This document shows, piece by piece, positions 61,380-64,000 of a stretch of 64,000 nucleotides of DNA. The notes beneath the pieces were generated by a model that ran no database searches, was not told the origin of the DNA, and saw only the letters and a list, made by a program, of their open reading frames with translations. Every line of letters begins with the position of its first letter. Positions within the stretch are counted from its first letter, which is position 1. The translations under genes and the position numbers were made by a program. Source of the stretch: Hyaloperonospora brassicae (taxonomy: Eukaryota; Oomycota; Peronosporomycetes; Peronosporales; Peronosporaceae); contig CANTFL010001486.1 in NCBI GenBank assembly GCA_947650285.1, positions 1-64,000 on the forward strand, given 5' to 3'.

Positions 61380-62911
61380 ATCGTTGTCGTTGAAGGTGAG
61401 GTATATTGCTATCTATCGTGAATGAGGGCGCCACCGCGCGAAGAGCGATTCTCCTGGCCATCATTTGTCGTGCTGGCAATGCCCTCTCGCGGACAGTCTG
61501 CTTGTTGCGGGGCGTCAATCCGCTGTCGAGTTCGGCCGATGTCTCGAGCCAGTGGTAGACGTCGTGCTGGAGGTGACGTGTGATGTCCGAAAAGGTGCGT
61601 CTATAGGGGGTGTGTGTGTGAACCTGAAGAGTTGCATTGGTATGCATCGCAATGCTCGCTGCATGGTCAGCCATCCTATTATATTCTCGGATAGGGTGAG
61701 CCCAGCTGGCGACTGAGACATCGTCAGCAAGAGCTCGCGCTTTTCGGTACAGTGCGGCGAGGTGCGACTTTTAAGGGGAGCGATTACCCCGGACATGGTT
61801 GATTACCAGTATAATGTCCCCAATCACATGCAACGGTAGAAATTCGCTGTGTTTTGCCTGCCGTAGTCCATGAATAAAACCAATATATGCGGCAGAAATG
61901 CTTGTAGTCGTCTTCGCTTCAAAAGAGATACTAGCCGTCCAGACAAAGGTAGCGGCATGTGTCTGTGGTTGATCACGCACAATAACGGAGCCTGAACCTC
62001 CTGGGCCGGGGTTTTCCTGTGAGCAACCGTCGAAGAATAGCAAAAACAGGTCCGTTGCAGAGGTTGGTAAAGCAAGTCGCAGCAGCAGGAATGGAGGCTC
62101 AATGTGTTGCAAAAGCTTATCCGCCAATGCTGAGCGCACTCTCGCCAGCACGTGTTCTCATTTACCACCCCATGTTGGTAGGTAGAATTGCGGAAACATA
62201 AGAGAGCTCTACGCAACCTGGATTGGGCTACCGCGTGACGGCTCACCTCTGACATTGTAGGATCTTTAATCCGATTGAGCCGTTCCAACCATATAGTGTA
62301 AAGTATGATCGACACTGCAAAGCGCCAGAGTTTGGTATAATCGTCATGGCAGACGTCACGAGCTTCCGGTGTCCTGTCGCGGACCTCTAGTAAAGCTTGA
62401 GCGAGATCCCACGCATGTTCCGGAGTATGTGAAAGGTCTAGTAAGAAAAGATCGAACGGTAACCCAGCCTCCCGGACACGACCGAGTCTTTCCAGAACGC
62501 GCAAATGCACCGCCAGTGTCGCTTGGCAACGGGGCACTCCCAGAAAACACGTATAACACGAGCGTAGGCCGTTTAAGAGCAGTTGGGGGATGGACACGAC
62601 AGGCCGTTCGTAGACCATTTCCAGAGTGAAGAACGATTACACTTGAGTCGGTGATGTGGCACGGATGCGGCGTAGATCGCGCCAAGGCACCATTTCGAGA
62701 CTGGGTGCTTAAGTGCGTGCTCCCGGCTTTGTGGTCGTTTGTCTCGCTTGATAATCCCAGCTGTGTAGCGCAACCGTGATGCAATTTTCTTTAGAGCCTG
62801 AGCACGGGGTGTCCATCGACACGTGCATGTCCATATCTGGGTGATTCGTGTCATCGTTGGGTGTGCAGAAAGCGTACAGGCGTGACATTTGCGCGAGAAG
62901 GAGTCGGTCAC
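61380..62911 (-). pseudogene. Decayed LINE 3' end with RNase H
   Basis: Several minus-strand frames together look like the C-terminal part of a non-LTR retrotransposon polyprotein, broken by frameshifts and stops. The frame at 61824-62618 has the post-RT region (CYTCFLGVPRCQATLAVHL, LWRFAVSIILYTIWLERLNRIKD). The frame at 61771-62151 has the start of an RNase H (LFFDGCSQENPGPGGSGSV). 61515-61796 and 61378-61674 continue its end (ENIIGWLTMQRA; MADHAASIAM). The conserved DG-x-NPGPGG signature makes the RNase H call firm. It is a different, older LINE family than the one at 2.4-11.4 kb, which lacks RNase H. Confidence 0.7.
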
Positions 62912-63478
62912 AGGTCGCCATGGTACTTACCAGAGTAATTGATTGCGATAAGCCATTGTTGGAGATCGTAAGTTGCCTGCCACGTTCGTCCGGAACCCAT
63001 GTAATATATTGGGGTGGGCTCTCCAGGTACGATGTAAGCGTTGGAAGCTCGCGTGTAGAACAGATGCACTTGTGTGCGAAGAGGTAGAAGTGGAATTGAA
63101 TATATAAGTGTTTTCTTCGTTCGCTAACACCATAATATAGTATGCACTTCAACTTTACCATAACATGATTGCGTCCGTCTTCCCTCTCATCTCGCAGGCC
63201 GTCGCCATGTCTTCCAACGGTCACATCGCTACCTTGTCCTGCCACCTCGTCCATCACCATCCTGTCACGACACCCGTCACCGTCGTTGCCTCGTCGCACC
63301 ATCTGTCACCTTCGTAGCCTCGTCTCACCATCTGTCAAGATGTTTGTGGACTCGACCAATCAGGTGTCACCGTCACATGTTACATCCGTTGAACCAGTAA
63401 CATAACAATGACTGATAAGACGTTTCGAAACAGGCATTTCTAACAGTAAGTGTCCCCGGTGTCATCCTGAGTTGTCTT
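62912..63478. other. Spacer between LINE and copia remnants
   Basis: No gene. 63225-63340 holds short imperfect direct repeats sharing CCTCGTC.CACCATC and TGTCAC. Confidence 0.4.
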
Positions 63479-64000
63479 CTATCTGAATAATACGCGTAGT
63501 TCTTCCATATTTGGTGCTAATAGTGACTTCGTCTGGACATCGGCCATCATGCCTTGGGACTTGATAAACCTTGAAACTACGATCCCTTCTTTCGCGTAGT
63601 AGCAGATAAACTTGAACCTGATGTCCACGAGCTTGGCGCTTGACGTACTCTTCTCCGAATCGATCTGCTTAATAGCCGCTTGGTTATCCATCCACATCGG
63701 CATTGGCATGACGACGCTCAACTTCAACTCGTCAAGCAGTCCCTTCATCCTCAGCAGCTCGCGTCCAGATTGAGATGTCGCGATGAACTCTGCCTCCATT
63801 GTGCTGAGCAACACACCGAATTGCTTCTTGTACAACTAAATCATAACAGAGCCATCCATGGTAAAAAAACCAGATACAGACTTACTGTCCAGTTTGTCTG
63901 CCGCGAACTCTGCGTCCTTCCAGCACTTAACTTGCATGTCCTTGGATGCCGGTCCATCGCCGCCCAGATATAGCTTCAAATCCTTCGACATCTCTAAGTA
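63479..64000 (-). pseudogene. Ty1/copia RNase H fragment, cut by the window edge
   Basis: The minus strand carries the end of a copia polyprotein: DAEFAADKLDSKSVSGFF (63880-63935), then KKQFGVLLSTMEAEFIATSQSGRELLRMKGLL, WMDNQAAIKQI, LVDIRFKFICYYAKEGIV and ADVQTKSL. These are the RNase H hallmarks of copia elements. One in-frame TAG at 63836-63838 lies where related proteins continue, so this copy is broken. The 5' part lies beyond the right edge, and no LTR was recognised on the 3' side. Confidence 0.85.

Overview
The window is a piece of nuclear genome from an oomycete, most likely Phytophthora or a downy-mildew relative. The evidence is short introns (about 60-95 nt) in otherwise compact genes, matches to the oomycete Inr/FPR core promoter (TCATTYYNCAWTTT-like) just upstream of several starts, a eukaryotic housekeeping gene set, and a mix of Ty3/gypsy, copia and LINE elements. 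No RXLR or CRN effector, tRNA, rRNA or CRISPR array was seen.

Layout. 1-2404: sparse DNA with one small secreted cysteine-rich protein gene on the minus strand. 2405-11379: a full-length LINE (minus strand) with both ORFs open, a poly(A) tail, a 16-bp target-site duplication and an OTU-protease-like domain in a very long ORF1. 11380-15146: a ~120-bp tandem repeat, a broken CAAX-protease-like fragment and a five-exon EI24-like membrane protein gene. 15329-16132: a protein with two tandem cytochrome-b5/MAPR domains. 17288-22368: two tandem CD36/LIMP-2 family genes. 26447-28227: six-exon CSN2 (COP9 signalosome). 28472-30763: a spinster-like MFS transporter. 32865-40859: a full-length Ty3/gypsy chromovirus-like element on the minus strand. 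44146-58367: a gene-rich stretch on the minus strand with a FANCJ-like helicase, a choline-transporter-like protein, SMC4 and UBA3. 59884-60666: a secreted GH19 chitinase. 61380-64000: decayed LINE and copia fragments.

The housekeeping genes are chromosome maintenance (SMC4, FANCJ-like), ubiquitin-like modification (UBA3 activates NEDD8; CSN2 belongs to the complex that removes it) and membrane transport. They are not an operon; CSN2 and UBA3 act in the same cullin neddylation cycle but lie 30 kb apart.

The most unusual object is the Ty3/gypsy element at 32870-40854. Its two 391-bp LTRs read as identical and it is flanked by the 5-bp duplication GTAGA, so it inserted recently. It has a textbook -1 frameshift signal between gag and pol and a 535-codon ORF on the opposite strand. 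Almost its whole length, LTRs and coding regions alike, is built of consecutive short perfect inverted repeats (arms 7-12 bp, loops mostly 2-13 nt). The flanking DNA and the LINE do not show this. I know of no description of such a hairpin-saturated retroelement.
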